Assembly: GCF_003014595.1 (NCBI RefSeq) | Contig: NZ_PYGK01000018.1 | Span: 122,324-186,323 of the forward strand | Length of the DNA: 64,000 nt | From: Chitinophaga ginsengisoli | GTDB lineage: Bacteria; Bacteroidota; Bacteroidia; Chitinophagales; Chitinophagaceae | Direction of reading: 5' to 3' | Shown here: positions 17,538-27,800 of the stretch, piece after piece | Position numbering within the stretch: position 1 is the stretch's first letter | How the letters are laid out: the number at the start of each line of letters is the position of its first letter | The notes under the pieces: generated by a model | Databases searched by the model: none | Told to the model about the DNA's origin: nothing | Seen by the model: the letters and a program-made list of their open reading frames with translations, nothing else | Position numbers and translations under genes: made by a program

Positions 17538-20072
17538 TCAGAACAATTCTCCCTGCACACCGTCTCCATCCGGTTCTTCCTCTTCAGACGCCAGTTCGGC
17601 ACTGATCAGCTCTTCTCCGGCAATACGGGTGCCCACCGTTCTGTAGCTGGTCACTTCCACAAATTCAGCCAGGTCTACTTCCTCCTCATCCGGATTCCGT
17701 TTCTTGCCTGTTCTCAACAGCACCACAGGTTCTGCATGTGTGGTGATCATTTCCAGGTAGTTGCCTGCACCTTCCTTGATGAACGAGAATTTGTTGTTCA
17801 ATGTCTGTGTCTCCACCTTGAAACGTTTGGCATTGAACTGTTTCTTGTCTGCATCAAAGTAAATAGCAGAGACGATCTTCTCAGGATTGAATTTCTCAAT
17901 ATAAACAAGCTCATTCGGATCGTAACGGTTCGTGAGCTCGAAGTTGGTCAACTCGTATGTACCGTTCTTAAAGGCTACGAAGAGCTTATCTTCTGCCTCA
18001 AATGAGCCGATATAAACACCTCTTTCTTCCGTATTCAGACGGCCTACCTCTGTATCATACCAGAGCTTCTGGCCTGAGAGTGTAGATACGCCTTTCTCCT
18101 TAAATTTCACACTGCGGATCGGGTATTTCGTTACCTGGTTACCCTGGGAGTTACGCCCTTTAATGGCGATCGTCTCGAAGTACAGGTCAAACTCTTTATT
18201 TCTGGCCGCACAGTTAGGACTCAGGCGGATGCTTACCACTTCAGCCTCTCCGTTCGGATTAGCGGTGAAATAATGCACTTTGGAGTTCTTTTCTCCCTTG
18301 ATGGTCAGGTCATATTCCTTATCGCGCGTGATACCTGTTACATTGAAGCGTTTGGCATAACTCATACCGGTTTTGCCATCCACATAGATCATGTTGTAAG
18401 TAGTACGCTCGTCATTCTTTCTGAATACATCAATATGAATAATGTCCTTACCTACGAAAACCTTATCCGCTACTTTGGTAATGATCATTTTACCATCCCT
18501 GCGGAAGACGATGATATTGTCCAGGTCAGAACAATCTGCAATGAACTCATCTTTCTTCAGTGAGGTACCAATGAACCCTTCTGCCCTGTTCACATAGATC
18601 TTGGTATTGGCCATTGCTACCTGCTGTACCTGGATGGTATCGAAGGTTTTGATCTCTGTAACACGCTCGCGGCCTTTACCGTATTTCTTCAACAGGTTTT
18701 CATAATAGTTCACAGTGAAATCGACCAGGTTAGCCAGGTCATGTTTCACCTGTTTCATGTCGGCCTCAATCGCTTTGATCTGCTCATTCAGCTCATTGAT
18801 ATCCAGCCTGTAGATACGGCGTACCGGTTTTTCTGTCAGCTTGAGGATATCTTCGCGGGTGATGTCCCTTTTCAGGTTTTTCTTATAAGGAGCAAATCCT
18901 TTATCGATGGCTACGATCACCGCTTCCCAGTCCTTGTGTTTCTGCTCCAGCTCCTTATAGATGCCCTTTTCAAAGAAGATCTTTTCCAGGGAAGTATAGT
19001 GCCATTTATCCTGCAGTTCCTGTAGTCTTATTTCCAGTTCCCGCTTCAGCAATTCCTGGGTAAAGTCTACAGAGTACTTCAGCAGTTCGCTCACAGTCAG
19101 GAAGCGTGGTTTATCGTCGATGATCACACACGCATTCGGTGAAATAGAGATCTCACAGTCCGTGAAAGCGTACAGGGCATCGATGGTGATATCCGGAGAG
19201 ATACCTGGCGCCAGCTGTACTTCTATTTCCACGTCTTTAGCGGTATTGTCCACCACCTTTTTGATCTTGATCTTACCGGTGTCATTCGCTTTTACGATAG
19301 ACTCCATCAGGCCTGTGGTCGTAACGCCATATGGCACGTCTTTGATCAGCAGGGTCTTCTTGTCCTTCTCTTCGATATGCGCGCGTACACGCACCTTACC
19401 GCCGCGTTTACCGTCGTTGTAGTTGGCTGCGTCTATCATGCCTCCTGTAGGAAAGTCAGGATACAGTTCAAACTTCTTTCCTCTCAGGAGTTTGATGGAA
19501 GCCTCCAGCAGTTCTATAAAGTTGTGTGGTAATATTTTGGTAGACAAGCCTACAGCAATACCTTCGGCTCCCTGTGCCAGCAGCAGCGGGAACTTCATAG
19601 GCAGGGACAATGGCTCGTTCTTACGGCCATCATAGCTCAGCTGCCATTGTGTAGTCTTGGGATTGAATGCTACTTCCAGTGCAAATTTGGACAGGCGGGC
19701 CTCAATGTAACGTGCAGCTGCGGCATCATCACCGGTACGTACATCGCCCCAGTTACCCTGGGTCTCGATCAGGAGGTCTTTTTGTCCAAGGTTAACAATC
19801 GCATCGCCGATAGAGGCGTCTCCATGCGGGTGGTACTGCATGGTAGAACCGATGACGTTGGCCACTTTATTGAAACGGCCGTCATCCATTTCCTTCATAG
19901 CATGCAGGATACGGCGCTGTACGGGCTTTAAACCGTCTTCCACGCTGGGTACCGCACGCTCCAGGATCACGTAGGATGCGTAATCCAGGAACCAGTTCTC
20001 ATACATGCCCCCCAGATGGAGGGTGTTATGCAATGATTCGTCTGTCGGTTGTGTATTATCGATGTCGCTCAT
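17538..20072 (-). CDS. parC: DNA topoisomerase IV subunit A (GyrA/ParC family)
   Basis: Breakage-reunion subunit of a type IIA topoisomerase that separates daughter chromosomes. The 844-residue protein has the 5Y-CAP region with QRRILHAM (about 52-59), the quinolone-resistance region QYHPHGDASIGDAI (about 79-92) and the catalytic tyrosine Y122 in AAAARYIEARL. A coiled-coil arm and a C-terminal beta-pinwheel follow. No GyrA-box (QRRGGRG) is visible in the C-terminal domain, which together with the linked parE gene favours topoisomerase IV over gyrase. The C-terminus is acidic. It is the last gene of the parE-DUF1835-cupin-parC operon. Confidence 0.92.
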   Translation of the reverse strand: MSDIDNTQPTDESLHNTLHLGGMYENWFLDYASYVILERAVPSVEDGLKPVQRRILHAMKEMDDGRFNKVANVIGSTMQYHPHGDASIGDAIVNLGQKDLLIETQGNWGDVRTGDDAAAARYIEARLSKFALEVAFNPKTTQWQLSYDGRKNEPLSLPMKFPLLLAQGAEGIAVGLSTKILPHNFIELLEASIKLLRGKKFELYPDFPTGGMIDAANYNDGKRGGKVRVRAHIEEKDKKTLLIKDVPYGVTTTGLMESIVKANDTGKIKIKKVVDNTAKDVEIEVQLAPGISPDITIDALYAFTDCEISISPNACVIIDDKPRFLTVSELLKYSVDFTQELLKRELEIRLQELQDKWHYTSLEKIFFEKGIYKELEQKHKDWEAVIVAIDKGFAPYKKNLKRDITREDILKLTEKPVRRIYRLDINELNEQIKAIEADMKQVKHDLANLVDFTVNYYENLLKKYGKGRERVTEIKTFDTIQVQQVAMANTKIYVNRAEGFIGTSLKKDEFIADCSDLDNIIVFRRDGKMIITKVADKVFVGKDIIHIDVFRKNDERTTYNMIYVDGKTGMSYAKRFNVTGITRDKEYDLTIKGEKNSKVHYFTANPNGEAEVVSIRLSPNCAARNKEFDLYFETIAIKGRNSQGNQVTKYPIRSVKFKEKGVSTLSGQKLWYDTEVGRLNTEERGVYIGSFEAEDKLFVAFKNGTYELTNFELTNRYDPNELVYIEKFNPEKIVSAIYFDADKKQFNAKRFKVETQTLNNKFSFIKEGAGNYLEMITTHAEPVVLLRTGKKRNPDEEEVDLAEFVEVTSYRTVGTRIAGEELISAELASEEEEPDGDGVQGELF

Positions 20073-20076
20073 AATC

Positions 20077-20475
20077 TTATTTATTGATCATCTTTTCAAA
20101 TTCATCTCTCCAGATGCGTATGGAATCTTTCCGTACATCCGCCATGGAGTTCAGTTCTATAAAACAGCAGTCAGTGACTGCTATCAGTTGATGCCACACA
20201 TTGACCGGCACCTCTATTCTTGCCGGCGCTTCCATCTCCACTCTCTCTATCTTATTCCCGCCTAAAGGGCACCAATCCATTGCTGCTTTACCGCTTACCA
20301 GGTACAACACCTCCGGATTTTTGTAATCCGCTTTCCCTTCATGATAATGCTGTCCGCTGCTGCTGCCGGCCTTCCGGTAACACAGGATGAAATCGCCGCT
20401 ACGGTCGGTGTTCCATTCGTAGTTGCTCCCTCTCTCATCTTCTCCCACCAGCTGTACAGGCGTTACTTTTACCAT
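20077..20475 (-). CDS. Cupin-fold protein
   Basis: Single-domain cupin of 132 residues. The first cupin motif is visible as GQHYHEGKADYKNPEVLYLVSG (about 40-61), with two His and a Glu for metal binding, and the second as VEVPVNVWHQLIAV-like residues near 88-100. Similar small cupins occur next to polysaccharide genes (WxcM/FdtA-like), but no sugar genes are adjacent here. It lies inside the topoisomerase IV operon, 4 bp from parC and 25 bp from the DUF1835 gene. The function is unknown; binding of a small metabolite or sugar nucleotide is the most that can be said. Confidence 0.82.
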   Translation of the reverse strand: MVKVTPVQLVGEDERGSNYEWNTDRSGDFILCYRKAGSSSGQHYHEGKADYKNPEVLYLVSGKAAMDWCPLGGNKIERVEMEAPARIEVPVNVWHQLIAVTDCCFIELNSMADVRKDSIRIWRDEFEKMINK

Positions 20476-20500
20476 GTGTCTATATTAATGGTGATAAGGA

Positions 20501-21382
20501 TTATTCCGCCGGAGGCAGTTTCACTTCAAAATCTTTGATCGTTTTCAGCTCTCCCTTGCTCTCCAGTTTACCCTGTTTGATCAGCTCTTTCAAGCGCCAT
20601 CCCAGGAACTGGTCCATTACAGGATATTTCATTTTGCCGGTTACCAGTCCCACAACTTTCGATGCTTTCTGGAACTCTGCAGTGCTTTGCTGCACCAGTT
20701 CCTTGTCGTAGAACGCAGCAGGTTCACCCTTAATCTTCTTACCACCTTCCAGCAAACGTATGCCTGCATTTTCGTTCATCATCCTGCTCCATTCATCTCC
20801 GTCTATTTCAAATTCTGCCAGGGAAACAGGCCTTGCCAGTTTCTTTGCTTTCAGGAATTCTTTTGCCAGGATCTGATGCAGATGGGTAGGATAAAATACG
20901 CCTCCCTTTTCGTTGAGGAATGGAAGGTTATTGAGGTAAATGATGTGAATACGTCCTGCAAAGTCGTACAGTTGGCTTATCAGCCAGTAATAGCCGCATA
21001 CATCCCGGGAATTCTGTCCCGCCCATAAGTACACCTGCTGCTCTGGCTCGGACTTCAGCAGGGCTTTCAGCTGCCGGAGTTTATCCTGGTCGCCGGGCTC
21101 CTCTTCCGCCACAACAGGAGCAGTGGCAGTAGTGGCAACCGGTGTCACTGCCTGGGCTTCAGGTGCGCCTTCAGCTACAGGTTGTGGTTGTATGCCAGCC
21201 AGCTGCATCCACCATTGTTTGCGGGCAGTCTGGCCATCTTTGGTATCAAGGATGAAAAGAGGACCTATCGAGAGGTCATCTTCAAAATAAAGGATGTCTC
21301 CTTTCAGCTGCTCATCCAGCTCAAAAGCACCAGCTAATGCGGTGGCGGATGATTCACCAAAAACGATATGTAACAGTGCCAT
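20501..21382 (-). CDS. DUF1835 domain protein
   Basis: Cytosolic protein of 293 residues with the DUF1835 N-terminal domain, recognisable from LLHIVFGESSATALAGAF (about 3-20) and the following LYFEDDLSIGPL. An Ala/Pro/Val-rich linker (about 85-115) separates it from a second domain (QVYLWAGQNSRDVCGYYWLISQL, then NLPFLNEKGGVFYPTHLHQI). The C-terminal part after residue 200 is charged and may be a winged-helix-like DNA or partner binding region; that is only a guess. DUF1835 has no established activity. It sits 23 bp after parE in the same operon. Confidence 0.82.
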   Translation of the reverse strand: MALLHIVFGESSATALAGAFELDEQLKGDILYFEDDLSIGPLFILDTKDGQTARKQWWMQLAGIQPQPVAEGAPEAQAVTPVATTATAPVVAEEEPGDQDKLRQLKALLKSEPEQQVYLWAGQNSRDVCGYYWLISQLYDFAGRIHIIYLNNLPFLNEKGGVFYPTHLHQILAKEFLKAKKLARPVSLAEFEIDGDEWSRMMNENAGIRLLEGGKKIKGEPAAFYDKELVQQSTAEFQKASKVVGLVTGKMKYPVMDQFLGWRLKELIKQGKLESKGELKTIKDFEVKLPPAE

Positions 21383-21405
21383 TGATCTTTTTAAATAATG
21401 CTGAT

Positions 21406-23325
21406 TTAATTACCTGCTTTCTGTTCCCCTTCCACTTCATCTACCAGGTCCTTCTCATAACGCAGGTTGCTGATAATGAACTCCTGTCTTGTCTGTGTAT
21501 TCTTACCCATGTAATATTCCAGCAGTTTCTGAATATGCGTGTCTGTCGACAGGATCACAGGTTCCACCCGCATATCTTCGTTGATGAAAGCGCCGAATTC
21601 CTGCGGAGAGATCTCACCCAGCCCTTTAAAGCGGGTGATCTCAGGTTTTCCTCCCAGTTTTTTGATGGCCTTCTGCCTTTCCTCATCGCTGTAGCAGTAG
21701 AAGGTTTGCTGTTTGTTACGTACGCGGAACAAAGGTGTTTCCAGGATATACAGGTGACCGTTCTTTACCAGGTCGGGGAAGAACTGCAGGAAGAAGGTCA
21801 GTAACAGGAGACGGATGTGCATACCGTCTACGTCAGCATCGGTCGCTATGACAATCCTGTTATAACGCAGCCCTTCCAGCCCCTCTTCTATATTCAATGC
21901 GTGTTGCAGCAGGTTGAATTCTTCGTTTTCGTATACGATCTTTTTGGTAAGACCGAAACAGTTCAGCGGTTTACCCCTCAGACTGAATACCGCTTGGGTT
22001 TCCACGTTACGGGACTTAGTGATGGAACCGCTGGCAGAGTCACCTTCTGTAATGAAGATAGTCGTGTTCAAACGTTTGGTTTCCAGGTCATTCTTATCCT
22101 TACCGCTCACTTCTTCATTCAGGTGGAAACGGCAGTCACGTAACTTACGGTTATGCAGGTTCGCTTTCTTCGCCCTCTCATTTGCCAGCTTTTTGATACC
22201 AGCCAGCTCCTTACGCTCACGCTCACTCTGCTCAATACGTTTCTTCAGCGCCTCTGCGGTAGTTGGATTTTTATGCAGGAAATCGTCCAGGTGTTTAGAC
22301 AGGAAGTCCAGTACAAACGCCTTCATGGAGGGACCGTTCTCGTATACGGTCAGGGAACCCAGTTTGGTCTTTGTCTGGGATTCGAATACCGGCTCCTGTA
22401 CCCTTACTGAAACAGCGGCACAGATGGAGGCACGGATATCCGTCGCATCATAGTCCTTTTTATAGAAATCGCGGATAGTCTTTACAAATGCCTCACGGAA
22501 GGCTGCCAGGTGGGTACCGCCCTGAGTGGTGTGCTGACCATTCACGAAGGAATAGTACTCTTCACCATATTGATTCTCATGGGTGATCGCCACTTCTATA
22601 TCTTCCGCCTTCAGGTGGATGATCGGGTAACGCAGCTCATCCTCATTGGTTTTACGCTGCAGCAGGTCCAGCAAACCATTTTTAGAGACGTATTTTGTGC
22701 CGTTGAAGTTAACTGTCAGGCCGGCGTTCAGGAAGCAGTAGTTCCAGATCTGGTTTTCCAGGAATTCGGGGATAAACCGGAAATTACGGAATACCGTTTC
22801 ATCCGGGATGAAAGTCACCAGCGTACCGTTAGGCTCATTGGTCGCCCTTTCTTTATGCTCTTTTGTGAGTACACCACGCTCAAATTCAGCGGTCTTGGTG
22901 CGGCCCTCACGGGTAGATTCGACTTTGAAATAGGTAGACAAGGCGTTCACGGCCTTGGTACCCACACCGTTCAGCCCCACGGATTTCTGGAAAGCTTTAC
23001 TGTCGTACTTGGCCCCGGTATTGATCTTACTCACCACATCCACTACTTTTCCCAGCGGAATACCACGCCCATAGTCACGGACGGTAACACTGTGTTCCGT
23101 TACCTTGATGTCGATCTGCTTGCCGAAACCCATGGTGTGCTCGTCAATACAGTTGTCAGCCACCTCCTTTAAAAGAATGTAGATGCCATCGTCCATGCTG
23201 GAACCATCTCCCAACTTACCAATGTACATCCCCGGACGAAGGCGGATATGCTCACGCCAGTCGAGTGACCGTATCGAATCTTCGGTATAGGAGCCCAATT
23301 GATCTTTCTTATCCGTAGTAGCCAT
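21406..23325 (-). CDS. parE: DNA topoisomerase IV subunit B (GyrB/ParE family)
   Basis: ATPase subunit of the type IIA topoisomerase, partner of ParC encoded 1.3 kb downstream. The 639 residues contain the GHKL ATPase with EVADNCIDEH (about 53-62), the glycine loops VRDYGRGIPLG and GLNGVGTKAVNAL. A transducer domain carries QTKTKLGS (about 330), and the TOPRIM domain shows ITEGDSASGS (about 420) and the metal-binding DADVDGMHIR. The short TOPRIM without the Gram-negative GyrB insert fits ParE. A possible -7 box TAAATTTG lies 106 bp upstream. Confidence 0.94.
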   Translation of the reverse strand: MATTDKKDQLGSYTEDSIRSLDWREHIRLRPGMYIGKLGDGSSMDDGIYILLKEVADNCIDEHTMGFGKQIDIKVTEHSVTVRDYGRGIPLGKVVDVVSKINTGAKYDSKAFQKSVGLNGVGTKAVNALSTYFKVESTREGRTKTAEFERGVLTKEHKERATNEPNGTLVTFIPDETVFRNFRFIPEFLENQIWNYCFLNAGLTVNFNGTKYVSKNGLLDLLQRKTNEDELRYPIIHLKAEDIEVAITHENQYGEEYYSFVNGQHTTQGGTHLAAFREAFVKTIRDFYKKDYDATDIRASICAAVSVRVQEPVFESQTKTKLGSLTVYENGPSMKAFVLDFLSKHLDDFLHKNPTTAEALKKRIEQSERERKELAGIKKLANERAKKANLHNRKLRDCRFHLNEEVSGKDKNDLETKRLNTTIFITEGDSASGSITKSRNVETQAVFSLRGKPLNCFGLTKKIVYENEEFNLLQHALNIEEGLEGLRYNRIVIATDADVDGMHIRLLLLTFFLQFFPDLVKNGHLYILETPLFRVRNKQQTFYCYSDEERQKAIKKLGGKPEITRFKGLGEISPQEFGAFINEDMRVEPVILSTDTHIQKLLEYYMGKNTQTRQEFIISNLRYEKDLVDEVEGEQKAGN

Positions 23326-23745
23326 AATTATATAGAAATTCCAATTTACTTTGTTACGATGCCCCGCTGTCCACGCACCATTTATGCCAGGTTACTCAAA
23401 ATCAGTCAAATGGGGCGTTTTAGCCGGAAGGCAAATTTACTAAAACTTTTAGCAAAATCCGGTTGCTGGCAAAAATAAAGGTTTCAGCGTATCATCCCAA
23501 GTATTAGTTATACACTATGCTTAAATAAATGAATAACAACTATTTGAGGGCAGCGCCAAAAAGTAGCCTCACTCCTGGCAGGGTTTTCCGGTTCACCACG
23601 ATAAAACAAATATAATTTCTTCAGATATTGTACAAAAGGGCTTAAGAATTTATTCACAAAAGTTACTCAGAAATGACGATTTATATAACTTAATATTTTA
23701 TATTTACAAAGTCGTCTTTTTGAAAACAAACCTATGTCCTAATCT
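23326..23745 (+). other. Intergenic region with divergent promoters
   Basis: This 420-bp AT-rich gap separates parE (minus) from two small plus-strand genes. On the minus strand a perfect TAnnTTTG box (TAAATTTG, 23432-23439) could drive parE, but no -33 TTG is suitably spaced. At 23711-23736 the sequence GTCGTCTTTTTG followed by AAACCTATG resembles a stretch found again at 34485-34508 and, in reverse, at 29274. No larger reading frame is credible here. Confidence 0.45.
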
Positions 23746-23901
23746 ATGAAAACTACATTCTTTATCACCTTATTGTCGGTGCTGACCATTGCACTCCTCG
23801 TTACTTACCTGGTTAAAAAAGAGCAACGCTCTATGAGCAGCCTAAGTAGCAAATTCATCAGATTGCTGGAAAGATTCAATTCCTGGCAAATGATGAGATA
23901 A
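23746..23901 (+). CDS. Small single-pass membrane protein, 51 aa
   Basis: This reading frame was found by eye. It encodes 51 residues beginning MKTTFFITLLSVLTIALLV: an N-terminal membrane helix (about 4-23), then a basic tail with KKEQR and a C-terminal stretch LLERFNSWQMMR that could form an amphipathic helix. It is followed after 32 bp by a second membrane microprotein and then by a 13-bp-stem terminator, so the pair looks like a real transcription unit. No family is recognised. The coding claim rests on the membrane-helix composition, position and terminator. Confidence 0.55.
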   Translation: MKTTFFITLLSVLTIALLVTYLVKKEQRSMSSLSSKFIRLLERFNSWQMMR

Positions 23902-23933
23902 CAATATTTCCTGATCTTAATAAGACATTTCCT

Positions 23934-24050
23934 ATGAAAGCCGGTCTCTTATTTAAGTTGGCCTGTTTACTGATTGCCTCAATAGCACTTGCCGTACATT
24001 TCGTGCGCAAAGGGCTGGGGAAACTGGGGACAAGCAATGAACAGCAGTAA
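23934..24050 (+). CDS. Small single-pass membrane protein, 38 aa
   Basis: Second microprotein of the pair. It has 38 residues beginning MKAGLLFKLACLLIASIALA, with one hydrophobic helix (about 3-22) that could equally be read as a signal peptide, followed by a basic segment HFVRKGLGKLG and a polar end SNEQQ. A terminator starts 27 bp after its stop codon. No family is recognised, and expression is not proven. Confidence 0.5.
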   Translation: MKAGLLFKLACLLIASIALAVHFVRKGLGKLGTSNEQQ

Positions 24051-24077
24051 ACCACTCATTATCCAAGTAAAATTTAA

Positions 24078-24108
24078 AAAGGGCGCAAAGATTGTCTTTG
24101 CGCCCTTT
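24078..24108. terminator. Bidirectional terminator between the microproteins and the response regulator
   Basis: Perfect 13-bp stem AAAGGGCGCAAAG/CTTTGCGCCCTTT with a 5-nt loop, flanked by A and T runs. It can stop the plus-strand microprotein transcript and the minus-strand response regulator transcript. Confidence 0.9.
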
Positions 24109-24155
24109 TATATTAATAAGTTATGTAGTTGATTACCTGTTACAATTGTAGTTAC

Positions 24156-24788
24156 TTACCGGTTATAATATTTATTCACCGCGTCAGTCCGGCTTCTCAC
24201 ATGTAGTTTCTCGTAGATATTATGTACGTGCCTGCGTACCGTTTCAATGCTGATAAACAGATTACTGGCAATTTCCTTGTACAGGAAACCCTTCGATAAC
24301 TGGTCCAGGATCTCCTTCTCCCTGGAAGTCAATGCCTCCAGTGCCGGATTAGGCTTCGCCTGCTTCTGGAAATAGGCCACTACCCTGCGCGCTATCTGGG
24401 AGCTCATGGGAGAACCACCTTCATGCAGATCTCGGATGGCGCCCAACAGTTCACTTGGAGGTGTCTTCTTCAGAATATATCCGCTGGCGCCTGCTTCCAG
24501 TGCCTGGAATATTTTGTCGTCGTCCTCGTATACAGTCAACATCATAAAATGCATGTCCGGGTATTCACCCTTTAAACGGGCAATACACTCGATCCCATTC
24601 ATACCGCCGGGAAGATTAAAGTCCATCAGCACCACATTTGGTAACAAATTCGGGATTTGCTCCACTGCAGTCTCCGCATTGTTGAACGCTCCTATACAAG
24701 CATACCCATCCGAGCCATTAATCAGCAACTCCATGGCTGTACGGATATCATGGTTGTCTTCAACAATCGCCACAGAAATAATATCCAT
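24156..24788 (-). CDS. NarL/FixJ-type response regulator
   Basis: Transcription factor of a two-component pair. Starting at 24788 the protein has 210 residues: a receiver domain (about 4-120) opening VAIVEDNHDIRTAMELL with phospho-acceptor D56 in VVLMDFNLPGGMNG and the conserved Thr/Lys positions, and a LuxR helix-turn-helix (about 143-205) with LTSREKEILDQLSKGFLYKE and ETVRRHVHNIYEKL. An upstream in-frame ATG at 24824 would add 12 polar residues; I prefer the inner start because the receiver domain begins directly there and AGGA lies just upstream. The histidine kinase gene is 105 bp or less upstream on the same strand, so they form a pair. Confidence 0.93.
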   Translation of the reverse strand: MDIISVAIVEDNHDIRTAMELLINGSDGYACIGAFNNAETAVEQIPNLLPNVVLMDFNLPGGMNGIECIARLKGEYPDMHFMMLTVYEDDDKIFQALEAGASGYILKKTPPSELLGAIRDLHEGGSPMSSQIARRVVAYFQKQAKPNPALEALTSREKEILDQLSKGFLYKEIASNLFISIETVRRHVHNIYEKLHVRSRTDAVNKYYNR

Positions 24789-24892
24789 GTTATCCTGAGA
24801 TTTCTTTTTCGAGTATACAGTCATTTAATATCAGTTGTTATGTTTAGACAGAGGTCAACGTAATACCGCATTGTGTTATTTACAAATCTAGA

Positions 24893-27800
24893 CTAAATTA
24901 ATGGGATATCTAACAAAACTATCGTACCGTGATGCGATGTAATATCAGCGTGGCCCCCAACCGCCTGCATTCGTTTCTGAATGTTTTTCAGACCGTTTCC
25001 GAACAACCTCACTTTCTCCTGATCAAAGCCTTTGCCATTATCTTTTATCATAATCGTCATGTTCTTATGCATCTCTATTTGTATTACTACCTCAGAGGCC
25101 TGGGCATGTTTCACCACATTATGTAAGGACTCTTTCACCGCGAGGTATATATTACGCCTGGTACCGCCGCTTAGTTTGATATTGGGGATTGACTCCGGAA
25201 TATAAAACTGATGGGTAATATGCGCATGTTCCAGAAAATCAGCCGCAAAGCTTCGCATGTAAGCAATCAGGTTCTCCAGTGAATCATTCGAGGAATTCAT
25301 CGCCCAGATGATCTCGCTCATTTTATCCACCAGCTCTCCTGCCGCTTCCGATATACGTTCCAGCTCCTTCGTCTGCGAAGTGTCCGTTATTTTCCGTTTC
25401 GCAATCTCGCTCAACAGACGGATCGTAGACAGCCCCGATCCAAGGTCATCGTGCATGTCGCTCGAGATCCTCGCCCGCTCCTGGTCTACTGCCTGCTCTT
25501 TCTCCAGCTTCAGCTTTTCATGACGGATCTTATAGTCAAGATACAACGTAGAAAAATAATATGCTACTCCCAATAGTAGTAACAATAAGAGGAACCTGAA
25601 CCACAGTGACTGCCAGAATGGTATGCGTATCGTTATTTCTAATGTCGTAGGTGTTGAGTTCCAGATATCATCGTTGTTCGATGCACGTACATTGAACGTA
25701 TAAGTGCCCGGCCGCAGGTTCGTATAACGCGCCATTCTGAAGGCGCCAGCCTGTACCCAATCTTCATCTGCTCCATCCAGTTTGTACTGTACCTTGTTCT
25801 TCAGCGGATTAGTGTATTCAAGCGGTACGAATTCAATCGCAATGGTATTATGATTATACGGTAATTCTATCCTACGAAGCAGTGACAGCGCCGTATCCGA
25901 TTCATACGGCTTGTCCAGCACTTCCATACGCATGATCACTACTTTCGGTTTCGACGGATTGTTCTTGAAATCTTTCGGATAAAAACCATTGGAACCACGT
26001 ATTCCACCAAAGAATAGCTCGCCGTCTGTTGACTTGAAAAAGGCGCCGGTATTGAACTCATTGGACTGCAACCCGTCTTCGTAATTGTAGGTCGTGATCT
26101 CATCATTGGAAGGATTGATCTGCGACAAGCCCTTGTTATGGCTCACCCAGATCTTATCCTTGTCATCCAGCAGCACACCGTACAGGTAATCATTGATCAG
26201 CGCTGGATAATCGTAGCTATTGTAGTGCTTCTTACGCAGGTTGTTATCGTCCAGTACGAACAAGCCTTTGGAAGTTGCTAACAGCAGCTCTTTACTTGCT
26301 CTCTTACTGATAGATTTTACAATGGTACCCGGCGGTAGTGTGATAAGTTCCCAGCTTGCACTCTCCACTTTCTTCACATAAGCAGCCACCTTCGTACCTA
26401 CATATTTATTTCCCAGGTAGTCTTCGTAATAAGTAGTCAGTATCTCATCAGGAAATTCATGTACGATCGCCACTTTGTATCCTCCCCTGTCTCCGCGGAC
26501 TATCTGCAACAGGTAACTGCCATAGTTGAAGTATACCTCTCCGCTGGTACGTTTAAAGACGAATGGATAAATATCTTCCTGCGGCGGTAAACCGATGGCT
26601 TTCACATACTTTGTCAGGTCTTCAAACTTACGGGTGTGCACGTTAAAAAGACCTATATGCATATCTGAGAAATGGAACCAGAGATGTTCAAAATCCTCTC
26701 TACAGATTGCATTCAGATTCTTCGCAGGAAAGATGCTCTTTCCCTGGTCTCCAGGGATACGTTCCATGAACTTCCCACCTTTCTCATAAATATCCAGTCC
26801 GTCGTTTAGCAGTCCCACATAAAGCTTGCCGTCGTCATGCTTATACACGGCCCTCACCATATTGTGCGTGATGGCGGGAGAACGGTAGAGGTTAAAGACT
26901 TTTTTATTAGGAGAATATTTTTTGATACCGTCGCCATCAGTGCCTACCCACATATTGTCTGCAGCATCCCGGTACAGGTAGGTCACCACGTTCCACGATC
27001 GTGTTTCAGAACCATTGAAGGAAACGATGCGGTTCACGATCTCATTACGCTTTACATTGTAAATCATCACACCGTCAGTGCCTCCTATCCAGATATTACC
27101 GTTATGGTCCAGCTCAAGGCATAGAGGAATAAAATTCGCGTCTTTAGGATCACGCTGGTCGAACGACAGATCGCTGTACTTGTTGAGCTTTTTATTGAAA
27201 ATGATCAGATGTCCTTTGCTGGCAATGATCAGGGTATCTTTATTCAGGTTGCGGAGTACGATGTGGGTGGTGATACCCGGCAGGCAGTAGGTGGTTAGCC
27301 GCATATTCTGCGTATTCATTGCCAGCAGCTCACCCGGTTCGAAATTCATCCAGATGGTGTTAGCGTCTTTATAAACGGCACTGGCTGCTATCCCCTTCTG
27401 TAACATCGCTTTAGGGTACAGTATGACCTTCTTCTTGGCGTAGGTGGAATCGTCGAGTATATAAAGCCCTTTGGCTGGTCGCCATACCCAAAGACTATGC
27501 TGTACGGAATCTTCCCCCAGTATTCTGAATTTAATGCCGCTGTCGCGCTCGCCGTTATTCTCGTAGGTAGTATCTTCCAGTACGCTTTCGAAGGAGTTCT
27601 TATACTCGTCGTACAGGCTGATGCCGTAATTATGCGTCAGTAATAAATGATGCCGGCGGTTACGGTAAAGAGAATACCCCTTGTACCCTTTCAGGGCAAA
27701 GCGGTTAATCAATGCACGTCCCCCGTTGTTGTTTCTGACCACCAGGTTTCCCTTCCCCTGACCAGCACGTTCCTGTAAACTTGGACTAAACCTGTATTCA

